Source: an uncultured Pseudodesulfovibrio sp.
Lineage (GTDB): Bacteria; Desulfobacterota; Desulfovibrionia; Desulfovibrionales; Desulfovibrionaceae
Assembly: GCF_963664965.1 (NCBI RefSeq)
Contig: NZ_OY761823.1
Location: 2,932,001 to 2,996,000, forward strand
DNA: 64,000 nt
Direction of reading: 5' to 3'
Shown: positions 9,426 to 20,139 of the stretch, piece by piece
How positions within the stretch are numbered: the stretch's first letter is position 1
Layout: every line of letters starts with the position of its first letter
The notes under the pieces: generated by a model
What the model was told of the DNA's origin: nothing
The model's input: only the letters and a program-made list of their open reading frames with translations
Databases searched by the model: none
Position numbers and translations under genes: made by a program

Positions 9426-9935
9426 CTACATCATCCCATTGAGTTCACGAATCACACGATCGGTAATATCCACGGACGGAGCCACATATCCCATAATCTC
9501 GGGATCGGTGAGAATCATGGTGAATCCCATCTCCTCGGCAATGCGCCGCAGGATCGAATCCGCCCGCCGCATGACAAACTGGATCAAGCGCCGTTCCTCG
9601 CCCTGAATGTCGAGGTTGCTCTGTTCCACAAGCTGCTCATACTCCCGAGCGGCAAGACGCAAAGATTTTTCTCTGGCCTGCTCCTCGGAAACGGAAAGCA
9701 AGCCCTTGCTCAGTTCCTGTTTGATCACTTCGACTTCCTGTAGCGCCTCACTGACACGCCGGTCCTTTTCCCTCCCCAACCGGGCCAGATCTTCCTGGGC
9801 AATGCGCCCGATCTTGGACTCATTGATAATACGCTGGGGATTGACGAATCCGACCTTGGACGTCTGTGCCGTAGCAGTCAAAGCTCCTAAGAGCACCGCA
9901 AGCAGACAAAACGTACTGATCTTCAGCATTTTCAT
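9426..9935 (-). CDS. Skp/OmpH-family periplasmic chaperone
   Basis: 169 residues. A signal peptide (MKMLKISTFCLLAVLLGALTA) precedes VGFVNPQRIINES, the typical Skp/OmpH N-terminus, then a long amphipathic coiled-coil hairpin (about residues 40-110) and a C-terminal beta-strand segment. The family forms trimeric tentacled chaperones for unfolded outer-membrane proteins. ATG 9935 was chosen over one at 9959 because it gives a clean signal peptide and follows AAAGAGAG. It lies 70 bases after priA in the same direction. Confidence 0.85.
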   Translation of the reverse strand: MKMLKISTFCLLAVLLGALTATAQTSKVGFVNPQRIINESKIGRIAQEDLARLGREKDRRVSEALQEVEVIKQELSKGLLSVSEEQAREKSLRLAAREYEQLVEQSNLDIQGEERRLIQFVMRRADSILRRIAEEMGFTMILTDPEIMGYVAPSVDITDRVIRELNGMM

Positions 9936-10005
9936 ATAGTTGACTCTCTTTTTATCCATAAATTCAAAGCACTGTAGCTGTAAAACAGTCGCATTGTCGA
10001 GCGCC

Positions 10006-12372
10006 TTACAATGTGGTCAACGGATCAAGATCAAGACTCGTCCGCACTTTCTTCGAATCCGGGTTGGCCTGCGCCAGATGGGCATACAGTGTCCGCAACC
10101 CGCTCCAGTCCCCGCCTTTCAGCAGACAATTGAAGCGTTTGCGCCCCCGGAGCATGCTGAGCGGAGCCGGGGCCGGCCCGAGCGGTGTGATGCCGTACTT
10201 TCCGGCATACGCTTTCAAGGCACGGGCAAAAAGTGAAACCGCGGCAGGACCGTCCTTGTAATCTGCCGGATAACTTATACGGACAAGGGCCATACGCGCA
10301 AACGGAGGGTATCCGAACATCTTGCGCCGTCCGATTTCACGCTCGAAAAACCCCGTATAGTCCCCGGTCAGAACTTCCTTCCAGATGGGATGCTCGGAGT
10401 TGCGCGTCTGGATATACACCTTTCCGGGATGGTCACCGCGTCCGGCGCGTCCGGCCACCTGCACAAGCAGTTGAAACGTCCGTTCAGTGGAACGATAATC
10501 AGGCAGATTCAGGCCGAGATCACCGTCTGTCACGACGACCAGCGTAACCTTGGGAAAATGGTGTCCCTTTGAAATCATCTGCGTGCCGACAAGCACCTGC
10601 GCCTCGCCACGAGAAAACGCACCGAGAATCTCCTCCATGCGTTCCTGTCGCCGGGTGGCATCACGATCAAGCCGCAACACCTTGGTTCCTTCCGGCAAGA
10701 CCTCGGCCAAATGTTCCTCAAGCCGCTCGGTTCCCTCACCCATGGGAACGAAATTCACTCCACCGCACTTGGAACAAAGCAACGGGTAGGCATACGACAT
10801 GCCGCAGTAATGGCAGATCACCCGTTCACGTCCCTTGTGGTATGTCATTCCGACTTCACATTCAGGACAACGCACGGTCTCCCCACAGTCGAGGCAGTAC
10901 ATGAGCGGCGCATACCCGCGGCGGTTGAGCATGACAATCGCCTGTTCTCCCGCAACCACGGTTTCTCGCAGGGCCTCAAGCGTCTGCGGAGCAAAAGGAC
11001 TGCCGGAGTTGCTCAGATTGGAAATATCCACCAGCTCTACACCCGGAAGCGTGCTTTCGCCCACCCGCTTGGTCAACGACGACATGGGCAGCAAGCCGTT
11101 CTTCGCGGCATGATACGTCTTCACGTCCGGCGTAGCCGACCCGAGCACCAGTAGTCCCCCGCTTTTCTCCACTCGGTACCACGCCACTTCCTTGGCATGA
11201 TACGCCAGCCGCTCTTCCTGCTTGAAGGATTCGTCATGTTCCTCATCGAGCGCGACCATTCCGAGATCGGAAACAGGCAGGAACAGGGAAGACCGCGTGC
11301 CGACGACAATGACCGGCCCATCTTCCTGAGCAAGCCCCGTAAACGTCAGTTCTCGTTTCTTGGGGCTTTGATAACCGTGATAAAAAATCGTCCGGGCCTG
11401 CGGGAAATGCTCGACAACATTCTTGTACAGCTTGCAGGCCAACGCCACTTCCGGTGCAAGCAGAATGACCGACTTGCCACGCGACAGGCACACCCGCGCC
11501 ATTTCAAGATACAAGGCGGTCTTGCCGCTACCGGTCACGCCATGCAACAGATGCGGCCCGCCACCGTTGTCCAGCGTAGAAGTCATTTCCTCCAACGCCA
11601 CCTGCTGTTCAGCGGTAAAATCATAATCAAACGGTTCGGCGTCGCCGCATGTTCCTGCGCCTTCATCGACTTCGCCCAGCATATCGGCAGTCAGTTCTCC
11701 GAGCGAAACCAGCCCTACCCCTTCAAGTTTTGCCGCAGTGTCCGGAGCCCAGTCTCCAAGCGCATACTTCAACCCGAACAGGCTCTGGGGTCCGTTATCC
11801 AAAAGATACTCAAGCACGCTCAACTGTCGTTTGGCATTGGGACGCACGGCCCACGGCGGATCGGACAAAAGCTGTGCAAACCGCTCTTCGGCCTCTCGCT
11901 TCGCATTGACCCGAACCCGCATTCGCCCAGCCTGCCAAAGCTCCATGAGCGCCACTTTGTCCACCTCGGAAAACTTGGCTATCTGACCGGGCTTAACCGA
12001 AGCCGGCAGCTTGCGCTCAGCCACATGTTTGTCCACACGAAAAGTGACAGCCGCAGTTCGCAGGCCTCGCGGCAACAAAATTTCGAGAATACGCCCAACA
12101 TCTGCCATCTGTCGCGTGGCCAGGTTTTCGGCCATATCGATATAGGCAGCATTCAAAAGCGGTGTACGCTCAAGCGGCCATATCATCGCCTTGAGCGCAA
12201 CGCCGTCGGGAGCGGCATCCACCGGCCCGACAACCACTCCCATGCGGTGCGAATTGCCGAGCGGAATGATGACCCGCTGCCCGGAATGCAGTTCGGGAAA
12301 ATAAGAAGGCCGCTCGTATGTCAACACCTGATACGGCGGACTGACGAGCGTTACCTGCCAGAGGTCGGCCAT
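10006..12372 (-). CDS. priA: Primosomal protein N' (replication-restart helicase PriA)
   Basis: Superfamily 2 3'-5' DNA helicase that reloads the replisome at stalled forks. 788 residues. N-terminal 3'-DNA-binding domain (about 1-100), Walker A GVTGSGKT at 278-285, DEEH box at 376-379, and the zinc-binding region with eight cysteines (CLDCGETVRCPEC, then CHYCGMSYAYPLLCSKC). The helicase C-terminal motif QVAGRAGRGDHPGKV is present. Normal family length and all key motifs intact. The start lies 6 bases after the stop of the LolA-like gene. Confidence 0.96.
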   Translation of the reverse strand: MADLWQVTLVSPPYQVLTYERPSYFPELHSGQRVIIPLGNSHRMGVVVGPVDAAPDGVALKAMIWPLERTPLLNAAYIDMAENLATRQMADVGRILEILLPRGLRTAAVTFRVDKHVAERKLPASVKPGQIAKFSEVDKVALMELWQAGRMRVRVNAKREAEERFAQLLSDPPWAVRPNAKRQLSVLEYLLDNGPQSLFGLKYALGDWAPDTAAKLEGVGLVSLGELTADMLGEVDEGAGTCGDAEPFDYDFTAEQQVALEEMTSTLDNGGGPHLLHGVTGSGKTALYLEMARVCLSRGKSVILLAPEVALACKLYKNVVEHFPQARTIFYHGYQSPKKRELTFTGLAQEDGPVIVVGTRSSLFLPVSDLGMVALDEEHDESFKQEERLAYHAKEVAWYRVEKSGGLLVLGSATPDVKTYHAAKNGLLPMSSLTKRVGESTLPGVELVDISNLSNSGSPFAPQTLEALRETVVAGEQAIVMLNRRGYAPLMYCLDCGETVRCPECEVGMTYHKGRERVICHYCGMSYAYPLLCSKCGGVNFVPMGEGTERLEEHLAEVLPEGTKVLRLDRDATRRQERMEEILGAFSRGEAQVLVGTQMISKGHHFPKVTLVVVTDGDLGLNLPDYRSTERTFQLLVQVAGRAGRGDHPGKVYIQTRNSEHPIWKEVLTGDYTGFFEREIGRRKMFGYPPFARMALVRISYPADYKDGPAAVSLFARALKAYAGKYGITPLGPAPAPLSMLRGRKRFNCLLKGGDWSGLRTLYAHLAQANPDSKKVRTSLDLDPLTTL

Positions 12373-12378
12373 GGCAGC

Positions 12379-13110
12379 CTACTTGACCATAGGGTAGCGA
12401 AAGGAATCACGCAGAACGTCAAACGGAGTCAGTGGCACTGCACAGGGAGTCGTATCAAGCGCATCCCGAGCGTACAGTTCCTCGCCATCAGCCCGGTTCA
12501 CGGCAATCCACTTCACCTTGGCATCAAGCACGGCGTTTCCATCCACGACAAGACTGACGGACTGCGGCACCCGAAATCCCCCCAACGTGCGATACTCACC
12601 ATAGGTCACCGTGGTCAGCCCCTTGCCGGAAAGATAACGCACCACGAGCGGAGACATATCCTCATTGTTCAACTGAACCATGGGAGCACTCTCGTCACCG
12701 GGGTCCGCACCGAAAAGATAACACGGCATGGTGTCGCAAAAACCGTAGGAACTGGTCGCATTGTCCACGCCCCAGGATTTCCACGTCTCCACAGGATTGG
12801 GCGGCATCCAGACAAACAACGGGGACAAGGCGAAATCGTCGACCACGCATTTCGCCACGACATTGCCGTTCATGCCGACGGCCTTGCCGCCACCGCTCCA
12901 TTCCTGCCGCCACTTCCCGCGTGCGTACCAGACGTGCACTTTCACATCGGGTGCAGCCGGAAACGACATTTCGGCTTCCCATGACGAAAGCGCGCCATAA
13001 TTCTTCTGCATGAGAGAGGAAAGCTCCTCGTCATCCGGAGTGAACGCGGACACGGGAAGCGTCAATACGTAGAGAAGAAAAAACGAAACAAAAACGGTTA
13101 ATCTGAACAA
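12379..13110 (-). CDS. Periplasmic LolA-like protein of unknown function
   Basis: 243 residues with a signal peptide (MFRLTVFVSFFLLYVLTLPVSAF). The mature part starts ELSSLMQKNYGALSSWEAEMSF and continues as alternating beta-strands ending VLRDSFRYPMVK. The opening (helix with the pattern LxxxYxxLxSW followed by a strand) resembles LolA/LolB-fold lipoprotein carriers, but the similarity is structural guesswork. Two cysteines at CDTMPC could form a disulfide. It overlaps the 3' end of galU by 13 bases and runs up to priA, so it is translated with the envelope block. Confidence 0.7.
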   Translation of the reverse strand: MFRLTVFVSFFLLYVLTLPVSAFTPDDEELSSLMQKNYGALSSWEAEMSFPAAPDVKVHVWYARGKWRQEWSGGGKAVGMNGNVVAKCVVDDFALSPLFVWMPPNPVETWKSWGVDNATSSYGFCDTMPCYLFGADPGDESAPMVQLNNEDMSPLVVRYLSGKGLTTVTYGEYRTLGGFRVPQSVSLVVDGNAVLDAKVKWIAVNRADGEELYARDALDTTPCAVPLTPFDVLRDSFRYPMVK

Positions 13111-13970
13111 GGAATCAACTCCCGAAGCCGCCCGATGAGTTCATCGCGAAGCTCTTCGTCATGCAGGGCAAAATAGATGTTAGCCGTCAGATACTCCACC
13201 CAGTCACCGGCATCAAATCGCTGACCACCGAGTTTGACGGCAATAAGTTTGTCCTGATCCGCCAGTCCCTGAAGCGCGTCGGTCAGTTGGATCTCACCGC
13301 CGACACCGGCCTTCTGGCCTTCAAGAATATCAAATATTTCAGGGATCAGGACATAACGCCCGATAATGGCAAGATTGGAAGGAGCCTCTTCTGCCGCCGG
13401 TTTTTCAACAAGGCTCGTCACGCGATACATTCCTTCGCGCATTTTCTCACCCTTGATGACACCGTACTTCGAAACCTTGTCCTCAGGGACTTCAATAACA
13501 CCGACAACGGCCTTGTTCTCGGCAGTCGCAGCCTTGATGAGTTCGCCGATACCGGTGCTGCGACCGAACATGAGGTCATCGCCGAGCATGACGGCGAACG
13601 GCTCGTTCTTGCAGACTTCCCGAGCGGTAAGCACGGCATGTCCGAGACCAAGCTGCTCTTTCTGGCGCACTGCGATCACATTGATGAGATCGGCTACACG
13701 GCGCACTTCCTCAAGCATCTTCGCCTTTCCGGCACGAGCCAGAAGCTGCTCCAAAAGAAAATTTCGATCAAAATGATCTTCTATGATGGTCTTGTTCTGG
13801 TTGGTGACAAAAACCACGTCACTCAAACCGGCCTCAATCCCCTCCTCCACGATATACTGGACAATGGGCTTGCGGAAAATGGGCAGCATTTCCTTGGGAA
13901 TATTCTTGGTAGCGGGAAGTGAACGGGTACCCCAACCTGCAACCGGAATGACGGCTTTCTTGACTTCCAT
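13098..13970 (-). CDS. galU: UTP-glucose-1-phosphate uridylyltransferase
   Basis: Makes UDP-glucose for lipopolysaccharide and exopolysaccharide. 290 residues, normal length. The nucleotidyltransferase signature GWGTRSLPATKNIPKEMLP lies at residues 8-26; later family blocks are FVTNQNKTIIEDHFD, AVMLGDDLMFG, SLVEKPAAEEAPSNLAIIGRY and GGEIQLTDAL. A GGAGGAGATCA ribosome-binding site precedes the ATG. It is 25 bases downstream of glmM, so two hexose-phosphate steps are adjacent. Confidence 0.95.
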   Translation of the reverse strand: MEVKKAVIPVAGWGTRSLPATKNIPKEMLPIFRKPIVQYIVEEGIEAGLSDVVFVTNQNKTIIEDHFDRNFLLEQLLARAGKAKMLEEVRRVADLINVIAVRQKEQLGLGHAVLTAREVCKNEPFAVMLGDDLMFGRSTGIGELIKAATAENKAVVGVIEVPEDKVSKYGVIKGEKMREGMYRVTSLVEKPAAEEAPSNLAIIGRYVLIPEIFDILEGQKAGVGGEIQLTDALQGLADQDKLIAVKLGGQRFDAGDWVEYLTANIYFALHDEELRDELIGRLRELIPCSD

Positions 13971-13995
13971 TGATCTCCTCCAGAGGGAAACAGAC

Positions 13996-15348
13996 TTATC
14001 TCAAATGTTTTTCGCAGGCATCGACGATTTCGTCGGTATACATCTCCACCTTGTCGATATCCGGGCCTTCGACCATGACCCGGCAAACCGCTTCCGTGCC
14101 GGAATACCTGAGCAGGACACGCCCCTTGCCATACAGGGCGTCTTCAACCTTGCGGACGGTTTCCTGCACCTTGGGTGCTTCGTCAAACGGAATCTTTCGC
14201 TCCACATGAACATTCTTGAGCACCTGAGGAAACGGCTCCAGCAGACCGGCCAATTCGGACAACGGCTTTTCTTTCTCGCACATTATACGTAATAATTGCA
14301 GCGCGGCAAGGAGTCCGTCACCAGTGGTGGAATGCTCCATGAAAATGAGATGCCCCGACTGTTCGCCGCCCAGCATGGCACCTTCCCGGCGCATGGCCTC
14401 GACAACATAGCGATCCCCCACCGCGGTCCGCAGTAAAGTGCCGCCGTTTTCCTGCATGAAAATTTCAAGCGCCATGTTGCTCATGACCGTGGAAACAAGC
14501 ATGTTCTTGGGCAGCCTGTCCTTTTCCATAAGCTCCAACGCACTGAGCGCCATGATTTGATCGCCATCAAGAATCCGGCCCTTTTCATCACAGACGATGA
14601 GTCGATCCGCATCACCGTCAAGCGCGATGCCTATGTCAGCGCCTTCATCCACCACGATGTTGGAAATGACTTCGGGATACAGAGAACCGCACTTCTGATT
14701 GATATTCAAGCCATCCGGCTTCATGCCGACCTTGATGACCTCGGCTCCCAACTCCTCGAACACATAGGGGGCAACGCCGTAAGCCGCACCATGCGCGCAG
14801 TCCAGAACGACCTTCATGCCGTCCAATGTGAGCTTCGGAGAGAAACTGTTTTTCAGATAAACAATGTACCGACCACGGGCGTCTTCAATGCGGTATGCAC
14901 GCCCGACTTTCTCAGGCGCGGGATAGTCCCACTGCGGCGCGTCGGCCATGACCAATTCACTGATCTCGTCCTCCACAGCGTCAGGCAGCTTGAACCCGGT
15001 CCGGTCAAAAAACTTGATGCCGTTATCCATGAACGGATTATGACTGGCGGAAATAACCACGCCCAGATCAGCACGCATATTGCGCGTCAAAAAGGAAATG
15101 GCCGGAGTCGGCATCGGGCCGACAAGAAAAACGTCCATGCCGTTGGCACACAGCCCGGACGTCAAAGCGGCTTCAAAGATATACCCGGACAAACGGGTAT
15201 CCTTGCCGATGACGACACGATGCCGCTTCGAGCCGTTACGAAAATACTGTCCTGCGGCCAAACCGAGTTTGAGCGCAATCTCAGGTGTCATGGGAAATAT
15301 ATTGCCCTGCCCGCGCAGGCCATCGGTTCCGAAAAGCCTCTGCTTCAT
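13996..15348 (-). CDS. glmM: Phosphoglucosamine mutase
   Basis: Interconverts glucosamine-6-P and glucosamine-1-P for peptidoglycan and LPS synthesis. 450 residues. The phosphoserine loop is [14 protein letters not shown] with catalytic S102; the metal-binding loop DGDADR and the C-terminal phosphate loop [11 protein letters not shown] are present. A GGAGC site precedes the ATG. It directly follows the YbbR gene, forming a cdaA-cdaR-glmM module. In Firmicutes, GlmM physically inhibits CdaA (known there; inference here). Confidence 0.96.
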   Translation of the reverse strand: MKQRLFGTDGLRGQGNIFPMTPEIALKLGLAAGQYFRNGSKRHRVVIGKDTRLSGYIFEAALTSGLCANGMDVFLVGPMPTPAISFLTRNMRADLGVVISASHNPFMDNGIKFFDRTGFKLPDAVEDEISELVMADAPQWDYPAPEKVGRAYRIEDARGRYIVYLKNSFSPKLTLDGMKVVLDCAHGAAYGVAPYVFEELGAEVIKVGMKPDGLNINQKCGSLYPEVISNIVVDEGADIGIALDGDADRLIVCDEKGRILDGDQIMALSALELMEKDRLPKNMLVSTVMSNMALEIFMQENGGTLLRTAVGDRYVVEAMRREGAMLGGEQSGHLIFMEHSTTGDGLLAALQLLRIMCEKEKPLSELAGLLEPFPQVLKNVHVERKIPFDEAPKVQETVRKVEDALYGKGRVLLRYSGTEAVCRVMVEGPDIDKVEMYTDEIVDACEKHLR

Positions 15349-15379
15349 TACAGTGCTCCAGCTATTCGCATAAAGCGAT

Positions 15380-16285
15380 TTATTTCTTTTTTATTGTAGT
15401 CTTGATGGTCTCGGGATTCTTTTTCACGAGACGGCAGCCATCCGGCAGCACGACGTCATAATCGAGATCGAAGCTCCCGGCAACCGTCTCCGGTCCGAAA
15501 ACAACGGCAGCCGACATGGCCTTGCGATATTCATTGTTGCGGAACAGGGAAATAGGGCCTTCAATCAGGAGGCGCACATAGTCCTGCCCGACCTTTGCCC
15601 GGAAGCCATCCGGCAGTTCCATGTCAAGCGGTAACTTGACCCAGATTTCACGCGTCTTGGGTCCAAAAAAGCCTTCCACGCGTACCTGACTGGGAGACGC
15701 TTCAACCTCTTCCGGCAGCTCAAGGCCGACATCCTCAACCCAATTACGCGGCACTTCGTCCGGGAAATCCTCATGCATGACGACTTTTGCCTTGCCGATC
15801 TTTCGCAACATGGTTTCAGGCCCGCGAATTTCCACCAGATCAGGAGAGACAACGACTTCTTGCAACTTGTAGTCAGGATGCAGCTTGCCCGCCCAAGCGG
15901 CTTCAAGCGAAATCATTTTTGTAATACGACGGTCAACCGTCAGCTTCAGCCGATTCGGCTTGACCTCGATAATCTCATAGGTTGACGTCAAAGGAAGTTT
16001 CGAGGAATCGATGTCCACGACCTGTTTGCCGATTTTGAGGTGACTGACGTCCAGCGGATAGGTCAAATTCTGGTTCGCCAGATTGCCGACCAATCCCTTC
16101 GGACCACGCAAACGAACTTGCAGCTTATCCACAAGTCCGTCCTCGATAATCATGCCTTCTGGGGGATTGGTCATGACAACGGGCATATCCACCCACGTCT
16201 CGACGACTTCCCGTCCCGTAACCAGAAACCAGGTGAATATGGCCATCGCAAGGGCCAGAAGCATGGTTTGCCAATTCTTTGTCAT
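15380..16285 (-). CDS. YbbR-domain membrane protein (CdaR-like regulator of diadenylate cyclase)
   Basis: 301 residues. One N-terminal transmembrane helix (about 7-24), then repeated YbbR modules of about 75-80 residues ([37 protein letters not shown] and [18 protein letters not shown] mark starts of repeats). In Bacillus and relatives CdaR is membrane-bound and modulates CdaA. Here the start lies one base from the cdaA stop, a tight coupling consistent with that role. The domain call is firm; the regulatory role in this organism is inferred. Confidence 0.88.
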   Translation of the reverse strand: MTKNWQTMLLALAMAIFTWFLVTGREVVETWVDMPVVMTNPPEGMIIEDGLVDKLQVRLRGPKGLVGNLANQNLTYPLDVSHLKIGKQVVDIDSSKLPLTSTYEIIEVKPNRLKLTVDRRITKMISLEAAWAGKLHPDYKLQEVVVSPDLVEIRGPETMLRKIGKAKVVMHEDFPDEVPRNWVEDVGLELPEEVEASPSQVRVEGFFGPKTREIWVKLPLDMELPDGFRAKVGQDYVRLLIEGPISLFRNNEYRKAMSAAVVFGPETVAGSFDLDYDVVLPDGCRLVKKNPETIKTTIKKK

Positions 16286-16286
16286 T

Positions 16287-17036
16287 CTATCGTCCCAAAG
16301 CGTTTCTCAGGACACGCCTGAGGCGGACTTCGTCCAGACTGGTCGTCAGCCTGCCGTTCATGGCGACGGAAACTTCGCCACGCTCCTCGGACACAACCAC
16401 AGTAATGGCGTCCGATCCTTCGCTGATGCCGAGTGCCGCCCGATGGCGTGTGCCGTACATGGGCTGACCTCGCAATTTGGAAGACAGCGGCAGAATACAG
16501 GCGGCCGCCACTATGCGGTCACGCCGAAGAATGATGGCACCATCATGCAGCGGCGTGTCCGTCACGAAAATTGTTTCGATAAGTTCCTGATTGACCTTGG
16601 CATCAAGTTCGATACCTCGTTCAATGATGTCGCCAAGCGGCATGCTTTTCTCGATCACGACAATGGCTCCGGTGTTGGTCGAGGACATATTCATGACCGC
16701 CCGGGTCAAATGATCCAGCGTGTCATCGCGCACCTCTGACTTGGTCCAGAACCGTTTGGTACCGACACTGGCAAGGGCCTTGCGGATATCGTTCTTGAAC
16801 AGAATGACGACCACAAGGAAGATTGACGCAAGAAACTCTCCAAGCAGGGCATTGAGCGTATACAGATTAAACAGATCGGAGACGTAATAAACGATCAGAA
16901 CCACGACCATTCCATACAGGACAGCTGCGGCTCTGGTACCCCGAACCAGAAGAATAATATTGTAATATATGAAAGCGACCAGCCCGATATCGAGCATGAC
17001 GCGCCAAGTAATCTGTATCCCGAAAAGTTCAAACAT
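16287..17036 (-). CDS. cdaA: Diadenylate cyclase, membrane type (CdaA/DacA family)
   Basis: Condenses two ATP into cyclic di-AMP. 249 residues: three N-terminal membrane helices (about 15-32, 36-52 and 63-81), a linker, and the DAC domain with both catalytic motifs intact, DGA at 165-167 and RHR at 197-199 (MYGTRHRAALG). This is the CdaA architecture rather than DisA (no helix-hairpin-helix DNA-binding part). Followed within one base by the YbbR gene and then glmM. An active c-di-AMP synthase is expected. Confidence 0.95.
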   Translation of the reverse strand: MFELFGIQITWRVMLDIGLVAFIYYNIILLVRGTRAAAVLYGMVVVLIVYYVSDLFNLYTLNALLGEFLASIFLVVVILFKNDIRKALASVGTKRFWTKSEVRDDTLDHLTRAVMNMSSTNTGAIVVIEKSMPLGDIIERGIELDAKVNQELIETIFVTDTPLHDGAIILRRDRIVAAACILPLSSKLRGQPMYGTRHRAALGISEGSDAITVVVSEERGEVSVAMNGRLTTSLDEVRLRRVLRNALGR

Positions 17037-17044
17037 ATTATTTG

Positions 17045-17908
17045 CTACGCTATTTCCTGAACAATGGTCAATGTTTGCTGTGCGAATTTAACTTCATGCA
17101 CACGATGAATGGCCGCACCTTTCATGGCTGTGACCGCTGTAGCCGCCTGCGTGGCGTTCTGGCGCTCGTTGACATCCAGTCCCAAAAGTCCCTGCCAAAG
17201 GGATTTATTGGAAAGCCCCATGTAAATCGGCAGCCCCAAAACCTTGAATCGTTCCAGATTCCGCAATATTTCAAGATTGTGCTCAAGCAGTTTGCCAAAC
17301 CCGATACCGGGATCAAGAACGATGCGGTCCTTGGGCAGTCCGGCTTTATCGAGCGTCTCAAGCTTCTGTTCAAAGAACGCCAGGATCTCATCCACCACGT
17401 CGTCATACCTAGGCGCATCCTGCATATCTTCAGGCCGTCCGAGAGAATGCATCAGCACATACCCCGGAGCATACTGTGCAAGCACATCAAGCAGACCGGG
17501 ATCAAAAGCAAAGGCGGATACGTCGTTCACGATGTCGGCCCCAGCATCCAGTGCGCGAGCCGCGACTTCGGCCTTGTATGTGTCCACGGAAATGACCGGA
17601 TGCAACGATGTGCCGTTTTCATCACATATGTCCAGTCCGGCCAGTCCTTCGATAACGGGAACAACCCGTTCCAATTCTTCATCCTGCGAGACGGTATCCG
17701 CATAGGGCCGCGTGGATTCTCCACCCACATCAAGAATGTGGGCCCCCTGCCGAGCCAGCTCGACGCCATGAGACACACCGGCTTCTACACCGGCATGACT
17801 GCCCCCGTCATAAAACGAATCCGGAGTCACATTGACCACCCCGGCAATAAAAAAGGGGGCGGGTCCAAGAACCCTGCCCCCTTTGAGTATCCACGTCGTG
17901 TCTTTCAT
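17045..17908 (-). CDS. folP: Dihydropteroate synthase
   Basis: Joins p-aminobenzoate and the pterin pyrophosphate in folate synthesis. About 287 residues. Family blocks: GVVNVTPDSFYDGGSH near the N-terminus, GGESTRPYAD, ISVDTYKAEVA, NDVSAF, DPGIGFGKLLEHN, GLSNKSLW and a C-terminal IHRVHEV. ATG 17908 (MKDTTW) was chosen; a TTG at 17932 also fits and would place the start 4 bases from the ftsH stop. Neither has a strong ribosome-binding site. It lies between ftsH and cdaA, with 8 bases to the latter. Confidence 0.94.
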   Translation of the reverse strand: MKDTTWILKGGRVLGPAPFFIAGVVNVTPDSFYDGGSHAGVEAGVSHGVELARQGAHILDVGGESTRPYADTVSQDEELERVVPVIEGLAGLDICDENGTSLHPVISVDTYKAEVAARALDAGADIVNDVSAFAFDPGLLDVLAQYAPGYVLMHSLGRPEDMQDAPRYDDVVDEILAFFEQKLETLDKAGLPKDRIVLDPGIGFGKLLEHNLEILRNLERFKVLGLPIYMGLSNKSLWQGLLGLDVNERQNATQAATAVTAMKGAAIHRVHEVKFAQQTLTIVQEIA

Positions 17909-17935
17909 CAGTGGTTGTTTCTTTATTTTCAAACG

Positions 17936-19963
17936 TTACTGGATTTTCTTGTCGTCGTCTTCAGACACTTCGGTCGATGAGGTGTCATTGCCGTCATCCT
18001 CTTCGAGAATGAAGTCGTCACCATCCTTGGACTCACCTTCGCTCACCGGCTTGTAACCGGGACCGGAGGGCTTGCCTTCCGGAGTATACCCGCCAACAGG
18101 CCCACCTTCAGTCTGTCCCTGACCACTTCCGCCGGACGGCTTGTCATCCTTCATGGGAGGCAGTTCCTTGCCCTCCATGAGCAGATTGATATCTTCGCCG
18201 GTAATCGTCTCACGGTCGAGCAGTGCAAGGGAAATCACTTCCAGATGATCACGATTGTCCTTGAGCAGCTGCTTGGCGGTTTCATAGGCCTCTTCCACGA
18301 ATCTCCGGACTTCGGAGTCGATCATCTTCGCGGTCTCTTCACCATAGTTCTTATTGTGAATGAGTTCCTTGCCGAGGAAGACCTGCTCCTGATTGTCACC
18401 GAAGCTGAGCGGTCCGAGCTTTTCACTCATTCCCCACATGCAGACCATGCTATGTGCGGTCTTTGTGGCACGCTCAATATCATTGCTCGCACCGGTGGTA
18501 AGCTGGTCGAGGACAATTTCCTCGGCAACCCGTCCACCCATGAGCACGGCCATGTTATTGGTAAGATATGACTTGGAATAATTGTGACGGTCCTCGCCCG
18601 GAAGCTGCATGGTCACACCGAGAGCACGGCCACGCGGAATGATGGACACCTTGTGAACCGGGTCCGTACCGGGCAGCAACTTGGCGACAAGGGCATGACC
18701 GGCCTCATGATAGGCGGTGGTCTTCTTGTCGTCATCGGACAGAATCAGGCTGCGGCGCTCACGCCCGCCCATCATCAGTTTGTCCTTGGCTTCCTCGAAA
18801 TCGGACATATTGACCTGGTCCTTGCCGATCTTGGCAGCCTGAAGTGCGGCCTCGTTGACAAGGTTTTCAAGGTCGGCACCGGAGAAACCGGGGGTGCCAC
18901 GGGCGATAACTTCAAGATCAACCTCGCTCGCCAAAGGTGTTTTGCGGCTATGGACCTTGAGGATATGCTCACGACCGCGGAGATCCGGGTTGGGCACCAC
19001 GACCTGACGGTCAAAACGACCGGGACGCAGCAATGCCGGATCAAGCACGTCGGGACGGTTGGTAGCCGCAACAAGGATAACACCCTCGTTGGACTCGAAG
19101 CCGTCCATTTCGACAAGCAACTGGTTCAACGTCTGCTCACGTTCGTCATGCCCGCCGCCGAGACCGGCACCACGCTGACGACCGACAGCATCGATTTCGT
19201 CAATAAAGATCAGGCACGGAGCATTTTTCTTTCCCTGCGCGAACAGGTCACGCACACGGGAAGCACCCACGCCCACAAACATTTCAACAAAATCGGAACC
19301 GGAAATGGAATAGAAGGGAACACCCGCTTCACCGGCAACGGCACGCGCCAGAAGTGTTTTACCCGTACCGGGACCTCCCACGAGAAGGACGCCCTTGGGG
19401 ATACGTCCGCCAAGCCGGGTAAACCGACGGGGTTCACGCAGGAAATCGACCACCTCGGAAAGCTCTTCCTTGGCTTCGTCAACGCCTGCCACATCGTCAA
19501 AGGTGACCTTGGCGGTCTCTTCGTTGATGAGTCGAGCCTTGGACCGGCCAAAACTCATGGCACCGCGGCCACCGCCTCCACCGCCCTGCATCTGACGCAT
19601 GAAGAAAATCCAGACGCCGATAAGAAGCAGCATGGGGAACCACGACAACAAGAGCGTCATGTACCACGGGGATTCATCCGGCGGCTCCGCCTTCACCTCC
19701 ACGCCTTTCTTGATAAGCGTGTCAATGAGCTTGGGATCGTCGGGGGTGTAGACCTGAAATTTCTCACCGGAACTCTTCATACCGATGATTTTCTGCCCCT
19801 GAATCTTGACCTCAGCCACGCCGCCGCTGTCCACCATGGACAGGAATGCACTGTAGGACGGATTGTCCTGCGGCATCGGGGGCTGATTGAAAAGGTTGAA
19901 CAAGACGACCATCAAAACAAAAATGATCGCCCATATAACCAGATTTTTCATGTGGTTGTTCAA
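17936..19963 (-). CDS. ftsH: ATP-dependent zinc metalloprotease FtsH
   Basis: Inner-membrane AAA+ protease. 675 residues. Two N-terminal membrane helices (about 6-25 and 103-121) flank a periplasmic domain; a Gly-rich linker ([12 protein letters not shown]) follows. Walker A GPGTGKT at 197-203, Walker B FIDEID, second region of homology [10 protein letters not shown], zinc site HEAGH at 419-423. The C-terminal 60 residues are acidic and disordered (GQGTEGG-type then [10 protein letters not shown]), longer than in E. coli. First gene of the block that runs to the SH3-repeat gene. Confidence 0.97.
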   Translation of the reverse strand: MNNHMKNLVIWAIIFVLMVVLFNLFNQPPMPQDNPSYSAFLSMVDSGGVAEVKIQGQKIIGMKSSGEKFQVYTPDDPKLIDTLIKKGVEVKAEPPDESPWYMTLLLSWFPMLLLIGVWIFFMRQMQGGGGGGRGAMSFGRSKARLINEETAKVTFDDVAGVDEAKEELSEVVDFLREPRRFTRLGGRIPKGVLLVGGPGTGKTLLARAVAGEAGVPFYSISGSDFVEMFVGVGASRVRDLFAQGKKNAPCLIFIDEIDAVGRQRGAGLGGGHDEREQTLNQLLVEMDGFESNEGVILVAATNRPDVLDPALLRPGRFDRQVVVPNPDLRGREHILKVHSRKTPLASEVDLEVIARGTPGFSGADLENLVNEAALQAAKIGKDQVNMSDFEEAKDKLMMGGRERRSLILSDDDKKTTAYHEAGHALVAKLLPGTDPVHKVSIIPRGRALGVTMQLPGEDRHNYSKSYLTNNMAVLMGGRVAEEIVLDQLTTGASNDIERATKTAHSMVCMWGMSEKLGPLSFGDNQEQVFLGKELIHNKNYGEETAKMIDSEVRRFVEEAYETAKQLLKDNRDHLEVISLALLDRETITGEDINLLMEGKELPPMKDDKPSGGSGQGQTEGGPVGGYTPEGKPSGPGYKPVSEGESKDGDDFILEEDDGNDTSSTEVSEDDDKKIQ

Positions 19964-20090
19964 ATGAAATTCCTCCGGGGGCGCAGGTCGATCACCTCGC
20001 CGCCCTCTTGAGTGGACCGCTGCACGGGGTTGCGGCCATAGTTTGCAAACATGTTGGAGTCTAGAGTAATGTCCTCGTATGAAAAATCAA

Positions 20091-20121
20091 GGGATACGAG
20101 GCAAAAAAACCCCCGTATCCC
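20091..20121 (-). terminator. Intrinsic terminator of the arg operon
   Basis: An 8-bp stem (GGGATACG with CGTATCCC) with a 15-base loop lies 19 bases past the argH stop. On the minus strand it is followed by TTGATTTTTC. The loop itself holds seven T. Confidence 0.7.
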
Positions 20122-20139
20122 ATTTTTTCTGACAATTTC

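Noticed and set aside
11197-12984. 595-codon open frame antisense to priA and the LolA-like gene
   Set aside because: Spans two real genes and their junction; low-complexity His/Arg-rich translation without motifs.
18584-20011. 475-codon frame antisense to ftsH
   Set aside because: Shadow of ftsH; composition rich in His and Thr, no domain.
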